Below are positions 7,536-16,600 of a stretch of DNA of 64,000 bases, in pieces. The translations under genes and the position numbers were made by a program. The stretch spans positions 186,001 through 250,000 of the forward strand of contig JAQVCW010000001.1 in assembly GCA_028689585.1 (NCBI GenBank), in the 5' to 3' direction. The notes beneath the pieces were generated by a model. It was given only the letters and a program-made list of their open reading frames with translations. It did not search any database and was not told the DNA's origin. The DNA comes from Lachnospiraceae bacterium (GTDB lineage: Bacteria; Bacillota; Clostridia; Lachnospirales; Lachnospiraceae). How positions within the stretch are numbered: position 1 is the stretch's first letter; every line of letters begins with the position of its first letter.

Positions 7536-9446
7536 CTATAATTCATCCACTAATTCCAGCCCGGTCACAGCCTCGCCTTCGTATTGTATTCGATACAGAC
7601 CATCTTCTACTACTTTATCACAATTATACTGCTCTTCCAATACTGTTTCGATATAGTCATCCTTCGTGTGCAGCCAAAGATACGTATATCCTCCTCCATA
7701 TAGTCTGGGTGCCAGACCGCTGATGGTTTCTTCACTGTTTCTCACTCCCCACAGGCTCCCATCCTCCATGTACTTCCAGGGTTCTGTAATGTAATTGCTG
7801 ATTCGTCCTTCTTCATAGTATAACACAGCAGCCATAAAGATTTCGTCAACATCTCCCAGTTCATCTGCCTGAGACAGGAAATACATCTTTTCATTTTCTG
7901 CCACCAGTCCGTCCAGCTTCTTTGAAGCCTTTTGTGCCTCCTGAATAGAATCATATCCGGGAATGCTCTCACTGTCTATGGACGAAACCTGGCTCACAAA
8001 CTTCTTATTAATTCCATATCCAAAAACAAGCAGGAGTGCTGCAGCTATCAATGGCAAATAATTAAATTTTTTCTTCACCGTATTATCCAGCAGGCTGCTG
8101 GCCAGTATAGCAAATGCAAATACGGCATAAATTGCAAAATACCGGTGTACGGCAGCATTGGAAATACTCTCTGCCTCCGGAAATGTCGATACATAGGTCA
8201 CATATAAAACGGCAAGGTATCCAAGCCCGCAGATAAAAATAAAACCTGCTTTCATAAAATAGTTCTTTTTTTCTGTCTTCTTCTCATAGTGGCCAATCAG
8301 CAGAAAAATCAGGCAGATTGCTGCAATCAAGGGTCCTATCTTGATCAGAAGGGAAGAACCGCCATTTAAATTTTTCCCAAATACATTTGTGATTAATGCC
8401 AGAAATGTCTGCCTTGCCTTCATGGAAGACATGGTCAGTGCTTCTGCCGTCCCTGAGATGCTGCCCGGGATAATCGAATAGGGTGTAGCATACTGCCAGG
8501 CCGCCAGACCGCCAATTCCGCCGATCAGGAGAACTATCATCACTTTAGCATATTTCCTGATCCACAGCCAGATTCTTTGGAGCCCGTAATCACAAATATA
8601 CTGTATTAATATATAAAACAGAATAAATGCATCAAAGAGAAAACCTACTGCCCATTTGATATTTGCCGTAAATACCAGACCTGCTGCCAGAAGCAAAGCC
8701 GCTGCTGCCTTTTGACGTTTTTCCTGAAAGCCCTTTCGTCCCAGCATCCACCATCCAATCAGACCTGCACTCCACCCGGCTACCGGAATGTCCACATACA
8801 GCGATTTATAAGGATGGTTATATAGGGAATACACCGCAGTGAATACCAAAACAAAGTAAAAAGCCGCCTTTTTCCAGTCCTTCCAGGTATAACTGCTCAT
8901 AGGAAGCATCATCCCCACCCAGGTCAGCCACAAGCTGGAAACAAACATGTTCCCTTCATTATAGCCGCCGATAAGCTGAAAGAACAAATGAAAAAGTCCT
9001 GTTGTCACCGGAAGGCTGCTGCTGCCGATAAAGTCAGCCGGCTGTGGAAATGTGCCCTTCTCCATCATATACCGGACCGCTGCGGCCCATTGATGGAAGT
9101 CATCTATGGTCTGAATAAAATCTCCGTAAAATCCGATCACCGATACAGCAAAAAGCAAAATCAGAATAATAAATGAGGGGGAAAAGAATGCTCCCAAAAA
9201 CTGTTTTCTGTCACGGCTGCGAAACCAGCCGTACACCATACAGAGCAGACCGGCGCCGGCCAGCAGTTCTGCCACAATGATGCCAAAATCAAACCATTGC
9301 ATGCACCCGCCGATGTACATCAGCAGCACATCCAGAATGACTGCCAGTGCAATTGCTTCGCCGCCTCTTATTTTCAAAACACAGTATAAAAGCATTGCAA
9401 GTCCCATAATAATTAATAAGGCTAATATCATATATAATATGCTCAT
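7536..9446 (-). CDS. Polytopic membrane protein, probable GT-C-type glycosyltransferase
   Basis: 636 residues with about 12 hydrophobic helices spread over the first 470 residues, then a soluble C-terminal domain of about 150 residues. I do not recognise a named family. The first long extracytoplasmic loop carries the acidic pair in TIDDFHQWAAAV (about residue 110), the position where GT-C enzymes (PMT/ArnT/RgtA-like) hold catalytic acidic residues. Context supports this: it lies between the exporter/mutase fusion and a polyprenyl-phosphate sugar synthase, which would supply its donor. It could also be a polymerase-like or ligase protein. Confidence 0.6.
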   Translation of the reverse strand: MSILYMILALLIIMGLAMLLYCVLKIRGGEAIALAVILDVLLMYIGGCMQWFDFGIIVAELLAGAGLLCMVYGWFRSRDRKQFLGAFFSPSFIILILLFAVSVIGFYGDFIQTIDDFHQWAAAVRYMMEKGTFPQPADFIGSSSLPVTTGLFHLFFQLIGGYNEGNMFVSSLWLTWVGMMLPMSSYTWKDWKKAAFYFVLVFTAVYSLYNHPYKSLYVDIPVAGWSAGLIGWWMLGRKGFQEKRQKAAAALLLAAGLVFTANIKWAVGFLFDAFILFYILIQYICDYGLQRIWLWIRKYAKVMIVLLIGGIGGLAAWQYATPYSIIPGSISGTAEALTMSSMKARQTFLALITNVFGKNLNGGSSLLIKIGPLIAAICLIFLLIGHYEKKTEKKNYFMKAGFIFICGLGYLAVLYVTYVSTFPEAESISNAAVHRYFAIYAVFAFAILASSLLDNTVKKKFNYLPLIAAALLLVFGYGINKKFVSQVSSIDSESIPGYDSIQEAQKASKKLDGLVAENEKMYFLSQADELGDVDEIFMAAVLYYEEGRISNYITEPWKYMEDGSLWGVRNSEETISGLAPRLYGGGYTYLWLHTKDDYIETVLEEQYNCDKVVEDGLYRIQYEGEAVTGLELVDEL

Positions 9447-9473
9447 TGTTTACCTCAATTTTATTTCTGATTT

Positions 9474-11423
9474 TTACGCATCTCCCGCCACGTCCACTGC
9501 CACATCCACATTTCCGATCCCGACACTGCGTCTCTGCAGAACCTTCCGGGCCGCGGTCAGGGCTTCTTTGATTACCTGATCCATATTGTAGTATTTGTAG
9601 GTTCCCAGGCGTCCGCCGAAGATCACGTCCGGCTCCTTTTCCGCCAGCTTCCGGTATTGATCGTACAGCGCACTGTTCTTCTCGTTGTTAACCGGATAGT
9701 AGGGTTCCAGGCCCGGTTTCCATTCCTGGGAATATTCCCGGGAGATGATAGTGGTGGGCTGCTGCCCGAATTCAAAATGCTTGTGCTCTATGATGCGGGT
9801 ATAGGGAACCTCTCTGTCCGTATAGTTCACAACCGCATTGCCCTGATAGTTGGATTTATCCAGTTCTTCTGTCTCGAAGCGGACGGAACGGTATTCCAGA
9901 TGTCCCAGACGATAGTCAAAATACTCATCAATGGGGCCGGTATAGACTGTCCTGACTGCCACCTCCGGATTTTCTTTGATGAAAGTCTTATAGTCGGTCT
10001 CCAGCTTTACATCCACGCCTTCCAGCAAAGCATCGATGATCTTCGTGTAGCCGCCTTCCGGAATTCCCTGGTACTTATCGTTAAAATAGTTATTGTCATA
10101 GGTAAAGCGCAGAGGAAGACGCTTGATAATAAAGGCCGGAAGGTCTTTACAGTCTCTGCCCCACTGCTTTTCAGTATAGCCTTTGATTAATTTCTCATAG
10201 ACATCTTTTCCCACCAGGGACAATGCCTGTTCCTCCAGATTCTGCGGTTCTTCGATGCCCAGCTCGGCGATCTGTTCGGCGATCTGTTTCTTTACTTCCT
10301 CCGGTGTGTACAGCTTCCACATTTTGCTGAAGGTATTCATATTGAACGGCAGGTTGTATAATTCGTCCTTGTAAACCGCCACAGGAGAGTTGATATAATG
10401 ATTGAACTCCGCAAAACTGTTCACATAATTCCAGACTTCTTTGTCACTGGTGTGGAAGATATGCGCTCCATACTTATGCACGTTGATGCCGCTTTGCAGC
10501 TCCGTATAGATATTGCCGCCGATGTGATCCCGTTTGTCAATCACAAGGCAGCGTTTGCCCGCCTGATATGCCTCATGGGCAAATACCGCCCCATACAGGC
10601 CTGCTCCCACCACCAGATAATCATATTTATTTCCCTTGTCCTGGGTTTTCTTCTCATCTTCTTCTTTTCGTTCTATTTTAAATATCTGCTCCTGCCTGGA
10701 ATTATAGGCATCACAGACGGTAGCCGAATCGCCTGCCATAATCACTTCTCCGTGATCCAGCCAGAGCGCATGATCGCACAGCTTCTTTACGGATTCAATA
10801 TTGTGGGAGACATAGAGCAGCGTAGTGCCCCCTGAAAGCATCTCCTCCATACGTTCGTTGCATTTTTTTCGGAACTGGTAGTCACCCACGGACAGCACTT
10901 CATCCACGATCAGGATTTCCGGATCCACCATGGTAGCCACGGCAAAGCCCAGTCTGGCTTTCATTCCGGAGGAATAGTTCTTAATCGGTGAATCCAGAAA
11001 TTTGCCCAGTCCGGCAAATTTTACGATATCATCAAAATGAGCTTCCATAAATTCATTGGAGTGTCCCAGCACTGCCCCGTTCAGGAAAATATTTTCCCTG
11101 GCGGTCAGCTCCATATCAAAGCCGGCCCCCAGCTCGATCATCGGTGCGATCTTGCCGCGGACCTTGACCGTCCCCTGGTACGGCTTTAAAATGCCTGTGA
11201 TGGTCTTGAGCAGGGTGGATTTTCCGGAACCGTTCGTTCCGATCAGCCCCCAGGCCTCTCCCTTTTTTACGTGAAAGTTTACATCCTTTAATGCCAGAAA
11301 CTCCTGAAACATCAGCTCGTGCTTGACCAGCTTGATCGCATATTCTTTTAAATTATTAACCTTCTGATTTGCCAGATTAAATCGAATGGAAACATGATCC
11401 ACATCGATAATATTTTTTTCCAT
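9474..11423 (-). CDS. Fusion of polysaccharide exporter ATPase (Wzt-like) and UDP-galactopyranose mutase (Glf)
   Basis: 649 residues in one open frame. Residues 1-245 are a complete Wzt/TagH ATPase: Walker A GTNGSGKST 62-70, signature SSGMKAR 151-157, Walker B LIVDEV 171-176, switch histidine in SHN 206-208. A charged linker (about 246-266) leads into a full-length UDP-galactopyranose mutase (268-649): Rossmann GAGLYG 273-278, GGNIYT near 302, KYGAHIFHT near 317, EKQWGRD near 415 and GRLGTYKYYNMD near 615. The mutase converts UDP-galactopyranose to UDP-galactofuranose using reduced FAD. No stop or frameshift separates the halves. The ATPase pairs with the permease at 11575-12363. SD AAGGGG. 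The fusion implies galactofuranose in the exported glycan. Confidence 0.93.
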   Translation of the reverse strand: MEKNIIDVDHVSIRFNLANQKVNNLKEYAIKLVKHELMFQEFLALKDVNFHVKKGEAWGLIGTNGSGKSTLLKTITGILKPYQGTVKVRGKIAPMIELGAGFDMELTARENIFLNGAVLGHSNEFMEAHFDDIVKFAGLGKFLDSPIKNYSSGMKARLGFAVATMVDPEILIVDEVLSVGDYQFRKKCNERMEEMLSGGTTLLYVSHNIESVKKLCDHALWLDHGEVIMAGDSATVCDAYNSRQEQIFKIERKEEDEKKTQDKGNKYDYLVVGAGLYGAVFAHEAYQAGKRCLVIDKRDHIGGNIYTELQSGINVHKYGAHIFHTSDKEVWNYVNSFAEFNHYINSPVAVYKDELYNLPFNMNTFSKMWKLYTPEEVKKQIAEQIAELGIEEPQNLEEQALSLVGKDVYEKLIKGYTEKQWGRDCKDLPAFIIKRLPLRFTYDNNYFNDKYQGIPEGGYTKIIDALLEGVDVKLETDYKTFIKENPEVAVRTVYTGPIDEYFDYRLGHLEYRSVRFETEELDKSNYQGNAVVNYTDREVPYTRIIEHKHFEFGQQPTTIISREYSQEWKPGLEPYYPVNNEKNSALYDQYRKLAEKEPDVIFGGRLGTYKYYNMDQVIKEALTAARKVLQRRSVGIGNVDVAVDVAGDA

Positions 11424-11533
11424 TATATCCCCTTCCAGCCGATATAAGGCATTTTATACCTGATATCCGTGATTTTTTGATGTTTCGACTTCATTCCCAG
11501 TAATTTTAACATCCTTTTGCGGACTGTTTTCAT
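11423..11533 (-). CDS. Candidate 36-residue basic peptide ORF
   Basis: A short frame, ATG at 11533, starting MKTVRKRMLKLLGMKSKHQK and ending MPYIGWKGI. Its stop overlaps the start codon of the ATPase-mutase fusion by one base (TAATG), the same coupling seen at 152. It fills most of the 150-base gap after the permease. There is no clear Shine-Dalgarno site, and the frame stays open a few codons further upstream, so it could instead be the remnant of a longer lost gene. No family recognised. Confidence 0.35.
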   Translation of the reverse strand: MKTVRKRMLKLLGMKSKHQKITDIRYKMPYIGWKGI

Positions 11534-11574
11534 TTTATACACACCGTATCTATCATAAATATACTAAGCAGCCT

Positions 11575-12363
11575 CTAAATATACAAAATGAATTTGTCTT
11601 TCTGCTTCTGAAAACACCAGACACCGATCAGCAGCATCAAAAATGCGATGAACCAGCCGCCCCAGAAAATACGGGGGCCCGGGATCCGTCCGTAAAGCAC
11701 CATATCTCGAAACTGTGATACATAATAATACATGGGGTTAAATACTTTAATCAGAAGCTGAAGTGCTCCCGGCAACTGCTCCAGCGGATAAAAAATCGGA
11801 GTCAGATACATCCATGCCGTGGTGACTGCCTTATATATATACTGAATATCCCGGAAAAATACATTCAGGGAAGCCAGCAAAAAGCCCAGGCCGAGGCAGA
11901 ATACATATAACTGAATCAATACCAGAGGAATCATGATCATCTGCCAGTGAAAGCTGGAACGGGTAGCCACCATAACGATCAGCAGCGCCCCCAGCGAAAG
12001 TATAAAATCCACCAGACCGCTGGTTACTTTGGATAAGGTAAAAATATATTTCGGAATATAGGTCTTTTTCAGCAGCGCCGCGTTTCCTGTGACCGAACGC
12101 ATAGCCGTATTTGTGCTGTTGGTCAGAAAATCAAAGGTCATGCGGCCAATCAGCAGGTAAACCGGATAGTTTTCGATATTTTTTTTGAACATGGCGGAAA
12201 ATACAACCGTCATGACAATCATGATCAGCAGAGGATTCAATACGCTCCACACATATCCCAGAAAGCTTCTGCGGTATTTCAGCTTCAGATCTCTGCCAAC
12301 CAGTTCCTTGATCAGATCTTTGTATTGAATCAACGTTCGAATTCGATATTGAAACGTGCTCAT
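11575..12363 (-). CDS. Polysaccharide ABC exporter permease (Wzm/TagG type)
   Basis: 262 residues, six hydrophobic helices. The cytoplasmic N-terminus (YRIRTLIQYKDLIKELVGRD) and the segment LKLKYRRSFLGYVWSVLNPL are standard for ABC-2 polysaccharide permeases. It is the membrane partner of the ATPase half of the 9474-11423 fusion and is a paralogue of the permease at 152-940, of the same length. Its ATG overlaps the DUF6273 gene's stop by four bases (ATGA), so the two are coupled. Function in glycan export is secure; the exact glycan is inferred. Confidence 0.9.
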   Translation of the reverse strand: MSTFQYRIRTLIQYKDLIKELVGRDLKLKYRRSFLGYVWSVLNPLLIMIVMTVVFSAMFKKNIENYPVYLLIGRMTFDFLTNSTNTAMRSVTGNAALLKKTYIPKYIFTLSKVTSGLVDFILSLGALLIVMVATRSSFHWQMIMIPLVLIQLYVFCLGLGFLLASLNVFFRDIQYIYKAVTTAWMYLTPIFYPLEQLPGALQLLIKVFNPMYYYVSQFRDMVLYGRIPGPRIFWGGWFIAFLMLLIGVWCFQKQKDKFILYI

Positions 12364-13532
12364 TCACTTTCCTCCTCTGCGGCGCTTCCTGTGCAGTCAA
12401 TCAAAATCACGGGCCGGATATAGAGTCCGGTCTGTGTCACCGGGCAGCCATAATCTATGATGCTGCTTCCAGCCGTAACATACGCTGCCGTATCCGGCTG
12501 ACTTCCCGGGCTGCGCAGCCACATATCCAGCTTCATCGTGTCCAGTACCTCCCGGTAAGCTTCTGCTTCCGAAAGGCTCAGCAGCGTCACATAATCCTGT
12601 GTGTCCTCGCCGCCTGCGGTTTTGTATGCTTCATTTTCACCGTTCGCATCCTGCATGAGAACCAGTCTGGCCCGTTCTTCTTCGGTAAAGCCATTCTGCA
12701 GAAATTCTCCATTCAGCCACTGCCGCAGGGAAGAAGCCGCCCAGGTAACCGCCGTCTGTTCCGTATGATACTGCACATTTGTCAGTTCTTCATATTTATT
12801 TGTCTCTACTGCAATGACATAAAGTTTATCTGCTTCCCGGTTCAGCACTTTCCATTTATAATTTCCATAATTCAGGGTATCTCCTGTCTTCGCACTGCTC
12901 AGACCGGCCTGTTCCTGTACCGCCAGTGCAGCCTGAACCTTCGCCTCGCAGTCCTGAGCCCGTTTTTCACTGTCCAGGAAACCATTGAGCCCCAAATACA
13001 GTTGTCCTGCTTTTTTATAATCGCCGGCCTGTTCATACAGCCATCCCTCGCCATAGCGATAAGTCCCGGTCACGCCAATGCCGACAGCTCCTCCGGCTAC
13101 CGCCAATACGACCAGAGCAAAAATCACCCGGTTGCGTTTTCGCCTGTTCAGAATGGACTTGATCTGCTTTTTGCATTTTTCTGCCATCCCGGCTGAATCA
13201 CTGTAATCCTTCAGAGAAGAGAATTCGTTCTCCGCCTGCTGATATTCCTCCAGCGTCACCGCTGACTCCAGACGCCTTTTTGCCTTCCCATGCCGGCTGG
13301 CCAAATTTTCTCTGCCCGCTTCTTCTATCATGCTGCGGCACCGCCCGGCCAGTTGTGCGGAATCACTGTAATCTCCCACCTCATCCAGCATGGCAATTGT
13401 CTTGTTCAGCATTTCCACTTTATACTCATACTGAATAATATCGTCACAGGCTTTCAAAGTTTCTACTGCTTTCTCATATAAGGCTTCCTTTGTCTCATAT
13501 ACCTTGATCTTGACTGATGGTTTATCTGCCAT
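12360..13532 (-). CDS. DUF6273 membrane protein with TPR-like repeats
   Basis: 390 residues. Residues 1-130 carry helical repeats of the YSDSAQLAGRC type (at about 56, 108 and 175), found in Clostridia next to DUF6273. A single transmembrane helix (RVIFALVVLAVAGGAVGIGV, about 135-155) follows a basic stretch, and the outer part ends in a DUF6273 domain: LSSAKTGDTLNYGNYKWKVL, a Trp-rich middle, and the closing WLRSPG...YIRPVILI. The domain's function is not known; it is often in surface proteins. It is the first gene of the exporter operon and coupled to the permease, so a role in the export or anchoring of the glycan is possible but unproven. Confidence 0.75.
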   Translation of the reverse strand: MADKPSVKIKVYETKEALYEKAVETLKACDDIIQYEYKVEMLNKTIAMLDEVGDYSDSAQLAGRCRSMIEEAGRENLASRHGKAKRRLESAVTLEEYQQAENEFSSLKDYSDSAGMAEKCKKQIKSILNRRKRNRVIFALVVLAVAGGAVGIGVTGTYRYGEGWLYEQAGDYKKAGQLYLGLNGFLDSEKRAQDCEAKVQAALAVQEQAGLSSAKTGDTLNYGNYKWKVLNREADKLYVIAVETNKYEELTNVQYHTEQTAVTWAASSLRQWLNGEFLQNGFTEEERARLVLMQDANGENEAYKTAGGEDTQDYVTLLSLSEAEAYREVLDTMKLDMWLRSPGSQPDTAAYVTAGSSIIDYGCPVTQTGLYIRPVILIDCTGSAAEEESE

Positions 13533-13645
13533 AACAAATAATTCCTCTCTCTAATTAACAGCGCACCCGAACCGTGCTTTTCAATGAAACTGCTTTATTC
13601 TATCACAATATTCCGGTCTTGTGAACCCTTAGCGGCCGGAGGCAT

Positions 13646-14494
13646 TCATTCCTTACGCTCCAGCAGCATCCCATATACATCCCTCTTTCCAATTCCCCGG
13701 TCGCGGGCCACTGCTTTCATCGCTTCTTTCTGATCCATACCCTGCCCCAGATAAAGCTCCATATGCTCCGAAATGTCCATCTCTTCCCAGGATTTTTGCT
13801 GCTCCGCCTTCATTTCCCGGCGGCTGCGGCCTTCTATTACAATCACACACTCTCCCCTGGGATCCTCTTTCGTGTAGAACTCCAGCGCATCCGTCAGGGT
13901 GGTGGCAAACGCAGTCTCATGTTTCTTCGTCAGCTCTCTGCAAATGGTAATTCTGCGATTGCCCAGTGCCGTTTCCAGTTCTTTCAGCGTCCTGACCAGA
14001 CGATGAGGCGCTTCATAAATAATAATTGTGCGGATCTCCGTCTTTAGCTCCTCCAGAATTTCCTGTTTTTCCTTTTTGTCCGCAGGCAGAAATGCCTCAA
14101 AGCAGAACCGTCTGGTGGACAGACCGGAAAGAGTCAGTGCTGTCACGCAGGCACAGGCTCCCGGCAGGGAAGTCACCTCAATACCGGCTTCGTAAGAAAG
14201 CCGTACCAAGTCCTCCCCCGGATCAGAGATTCCCGGTGTCCCCGCATCTGTGATCAGTGCAATATTCTTTCCCTCCTGCATCTGCCCGATCAGATAATGG
14301 GCCTTCTCTATTTTATTAAACTCATGATAACTGGTCATGGGTGTTCTGATTTCAAAATGATTCAGAAGTTTAATGCTGTTGCGGGTATCCTCTGCCGCGA
14401 TCAGATCCACTTCCTGTAATATACGCACCGCCCGGAATGTCATATCTTCCAGATTTCCGATGGGAGTGGCACATAAATATAATTTTCCTGGCAT
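13646..14494 (-). CDS. rsmI: 16S rRNA (cytidine1402-2'-O)-methyltransferase RsmI
   Basis: 282 residues, full length. The tetrapyrrole-methylase fold is visible from the first strand (KLYLCATPIGNLEDMTFRAV), the AAEDTR and SYHEFN segments and the SAM-binding loop ALITDAGTPGISDPG around residues 80-94. RsmI 2'-O-methylates C1402 in the ribosomal P site. AAGGAG precedes ATG 14494. It is the last gene of the conserved yaaO-holB-yaaT-trmN6-rsmI order. The 118-base gap upstream carries a duplicated end of the trmN6 gene. Confidence 0.95.
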   Translation of the reverse strand: MPGKLYLCATPIGNLEDMTFRAVRILQEVDLIAAEDTRNSIKLLNHFEIRTPMTSYHEFNKIEKAHYLIGQMQEGKNIALITDAGTPGISDPGEDLVRLSYEAGIEVTSLPGACACVTALTLSGLSTRRFCFEAFLPADKKEKQEILEELKTEIRTIIIYEAPHRLVRTLKELETALGNRRITICRELTKKHETAFATTLTDALEFYTKEDPRGECVIVIEGRSRREMKAEQQKSWEEMDISEHMELYLGQGMDQKEAMKAVARDRGIGKRDVYGMLLERKE

Positions 14495-14525
14495 GTTGAA
14501 TCTCCTTTTCCTCTTCCCCGCTTCT

Positions 14526-14634
14526 TTCGCTGTGCGCCGTCATTTCCGTTCTTTCTCCTGCCTGTATGCCACGCGGCTGCCGGCGGCTCACATCTTCCTT
14601 CGCTGTGCGCCGTCATTTCCGGTCTTTCTCCTGC
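14526..14634. repeat. 36-bp direct repeat spanning the trmN6 stop and its downstream gap
   Basis: Copies at 14526-14561 and 14599-14634 (offset 73) differ at one base. The second copy includes the last codons of trmN6, so the first is a duplicated gene end lying between trmN6 and rsmI. Confidence 0.8.
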
Positions 14635-15371
14635 TGCATATCATACAGCACCCGCACTTCTTCGGTATAGATGCCCGGTTTTTCATAGACAATCAGCGGC
14701 GGTTCCACTGTCACTCTGGGTTTTCCGCCCCGGACCGCTTCGATCAGGATCATATTGGGCTCCTTGTCCACAAAGGGATAGACCATGCGGATCCGCTTTG
14801 GCTCCAGCTTGTACCGGCTCAGCACCCGGATGATTTCAGCCATGCGGAATGGCCGGTGCACCAGATAGAACCTTCCGCCCGGACGCAGAGCTCTGGCCGC
14901 CTGGCTCACCACATCCTCCAGCGTGCAGAAAATCTCATGCCGGGCTGCCGCTTTGTCCGGATCCGGATTGACCAGTCCATGCTTTGCCGTCATGTAGGGA
15001 GGATTGCTGATCACCACGTCAAAAGAAGCCGGTGGAAAAATCCTGTCGGCCTCTTTTATATCTCCCTGAATAATTCGCACTTTGCCTTCCAGGCGGTTAT
15101 ACAAAACACTGCGGGATGCCATATCTGCACTCAGTGTTGATATCTCCAGGCCGACAAACTCTCTGCCTGCTGTCCTGGCTTCCATAAGAATGGGGATCAC
15201 TCCGGTGCCGGTTCCCAGATCAAGCAGCCGCTCCCCCTCTTTTGCATCAGCAAAAGCGGACAGAAGTACAGCATCCATTCCAAAACAGAACAGGCGCTCA
15301 TTCTGTATGATTTTATATCCGTTTCTCTGCAGGTCATCCAAACGTTCTCCCGGCAGTATTTTCACTTCCAT
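14613..15371 (-). CDS. tRNA1(Val) N6-adenine methyltransferase-like (TrmN6/YabB)
   Basis: 252 residues from the ATG at 15371, which has GGAG eight bases upstream and gives the usual N-terminus MEVKILPGERLDDLQRNGYK. A longer frame begins at 15422 but overlaps the yaaT stop and its GGAGG touches the start codon. Class I SAM methyltransferase: DLGTGTG 51-57, GLEIS 75-79 and the N6-adenine signature NPPY 123-126. The E. coli homologue methylates A37 of tRNA-Val. Its position between yaaT and rsmI matches yabB in Bacillus subtilis. The modification site in this organism is inferred. Confidence 0.88.
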   Translation of the reverse strand: MEVKILPGERLDDLQRNGYKIIQNERLFCFGMDAVLLSAFADAKEGERLLDLGTGTGVIPILMEARTAGREFVGLEISTLSADMASRSVLYNRLEGKVRIIQGDIKEADRIFPPASFDVVISNPPYMTAKHGLVNPDPDKAAARHEIFCTLEDVVSQAARALRPGGRFYLVHRPFRMAEIIRVLSRYKLEPKRIRMVYPFVDKEPNMILIEAVRGGKPRVTVEPPLIVYEKPGIYTEEVRVLYDMQQEKDRK

Positions 15372-15414
15372 ATTGGTTTCTCCATCGCGCGGATTTCTCT
15401 GTCCTTCCGACACT

Positions 15415-16587
15415 TTAGTCATCCTCCAGCCGGGATTTTCCTTCTCGTTTCTCCAGGGCCTCCAACTGCTTCAGTTCCCATTCCTCAGAGGACTCTTTTT
15501 TCTCGTATTTTCCGGTCTTTTCCGGTCTTGCGGACCGCTCTGGCTTTCCACGGCCTCTGTCATTTCCCCGGTCACGGGATCTTTCATTTCCTTTTTCACC
15601 GGACTTGTCACGAGGCCATTCGCCGGACTTGTCATGTGACTTTTCACCGGTCTTGTCACGAGACCACTCGCCGGTCTTATCATGAGGCTTTTCACCGTTT
15701 TTGTCATGAGACCACTCGCCGGACTTATCATGAGACTTTTCACCGGACTTGTCCCCACCCTTTTCTTTCTTTTTCTTCGGATGGAACTTCAGATCATTCA
15801 CGTCATATTCCTGTATTTCTTTTTCTCCGTCCACGTTGACCAGCACCTTGACCTTCTGGCGCAGCACACTGACGCTGGTCACATCTCCGGTCAGGCCGGT
15901 GGCTGTAGTGACCGTATCTCCGATACCCGGTAGCTTGCCATTCAGATATTCGTAGGTTTCCTCTTCATTTTTCAGGCAGCACATCAGCCGTCCGCAGACG
16001 CCGGATATTTTCGTTGGATTCAGAGAAAGATTCTGTTCTTTTGCCATCCTGATGGATACCGGGGCAAACTCAGATAAAAATGTGTTGCAGCACAGTTGTC
16101 TTCCGCAGATTCCCACTCCGCCTAATATCTTTGTCTCATCCCGGACACCGATCTGCCGCAGTTCGATCCTGGTGCGGAATACTGCTGCAAGATCCTTTAC
16201 CAGCTCCCGGAAGTCAATTCTTCCATCCGCTGTAAAATAAAACAATACTTTGTTGTTGTCAAATGTGTATTCAGCATCAATCAGCTTCATATCCAGCTTA
16301 TGCTTACGGATCTTTTCTTTGCAGATGCGCATCGCTTCCTTTTCCCGTTCCCGGTTATGGGATACCTTTGCATCATCTTCCGCAGTAGCCACGCGCAGCA
16401 CCGGCTTCAGCGGCTGTATCACCTTCTCCTCGGGCACCTCCTGGATATGTCCCAGTACCGTGCCGTATTCCACTCCGCGGGCCGTTTCTACGATCACATG
16501 ATCTGTAGGTTTTATTTTATACTCTTTCGGATCGAAATAATATACCTTTCCCGCATTCCGAAAGCGAACACCGATAATTCTAATCAT
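15415..16587 (-). CDS. ricT: PSP1-domain protein YaaT/RicT with repetitive charged C-terminus
   Basis: 390 residues. The PSP1 core covers residues 1-285 and holds six cysteines in two clusters, C161/C166/C167 (CGRQLCC) and C198/C203/C204 (CGRLMCC). In B. subtilis RicT joins RicA and RicF in an Fe-S complex that stimulates RNase Y-dependent mRNA processing and affects sporulation and competence. After the core comes an unusual hydrophilic tail of about 100 residues containing an eight-residue repeat of the form GE[KW]xxDKx repeated seven times, then an Arg/Lys/Glu-rich end. The tail is not part of the usual family. ATG 16587 follows AGGAG. Located 13 bases after holB. Confidence 0.93.
   Translation of the reverse strand: MIRIIGVRFRNAGKVYYFDPKEYKIKPTDHVIVETARGVEYGTVLGHIQEVPEEKVIQPLKPVLRVATAEDDAKVSHNREREKEAMRICKEKIRKHKLDMKLIDAEYTFDNNKVLFYFTADGRIDFRELVKDLAAVFRTRIELRQIGVRDETKILGGVGICGRQLCCNTFLSEFAPVSIRMAKEQNLSLNPTKISGVCGRLMCCLKNEEETYEYLNGKLPGIGDTVTTATGLTGDVTSVSVLRQKVKVLVNVDGEKEIQEYDVNDLKFHPKKKKEKGGDKSGEKSHDKSGEWSHDKNGEKPHDKTGEWSRDKTGEKSHDKSGEWPRDKSGEKGNERSRDRGNDRGRGKPERSARPEKTGKYEKKESSEEWELKQLEALEKREGKSRLEDD
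15598..15758. repeat. 24-bp tandem repeats inside yaaT
   Basis: About seven units with 24-base period, alternating GEK and GEW versions (48-base higher-order period), all in frame. They encode the hydrophilic tail of the RicT homologue. Confidence 0.85.
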
Positions 16588-16600
16588 TTATTTTTATCTC

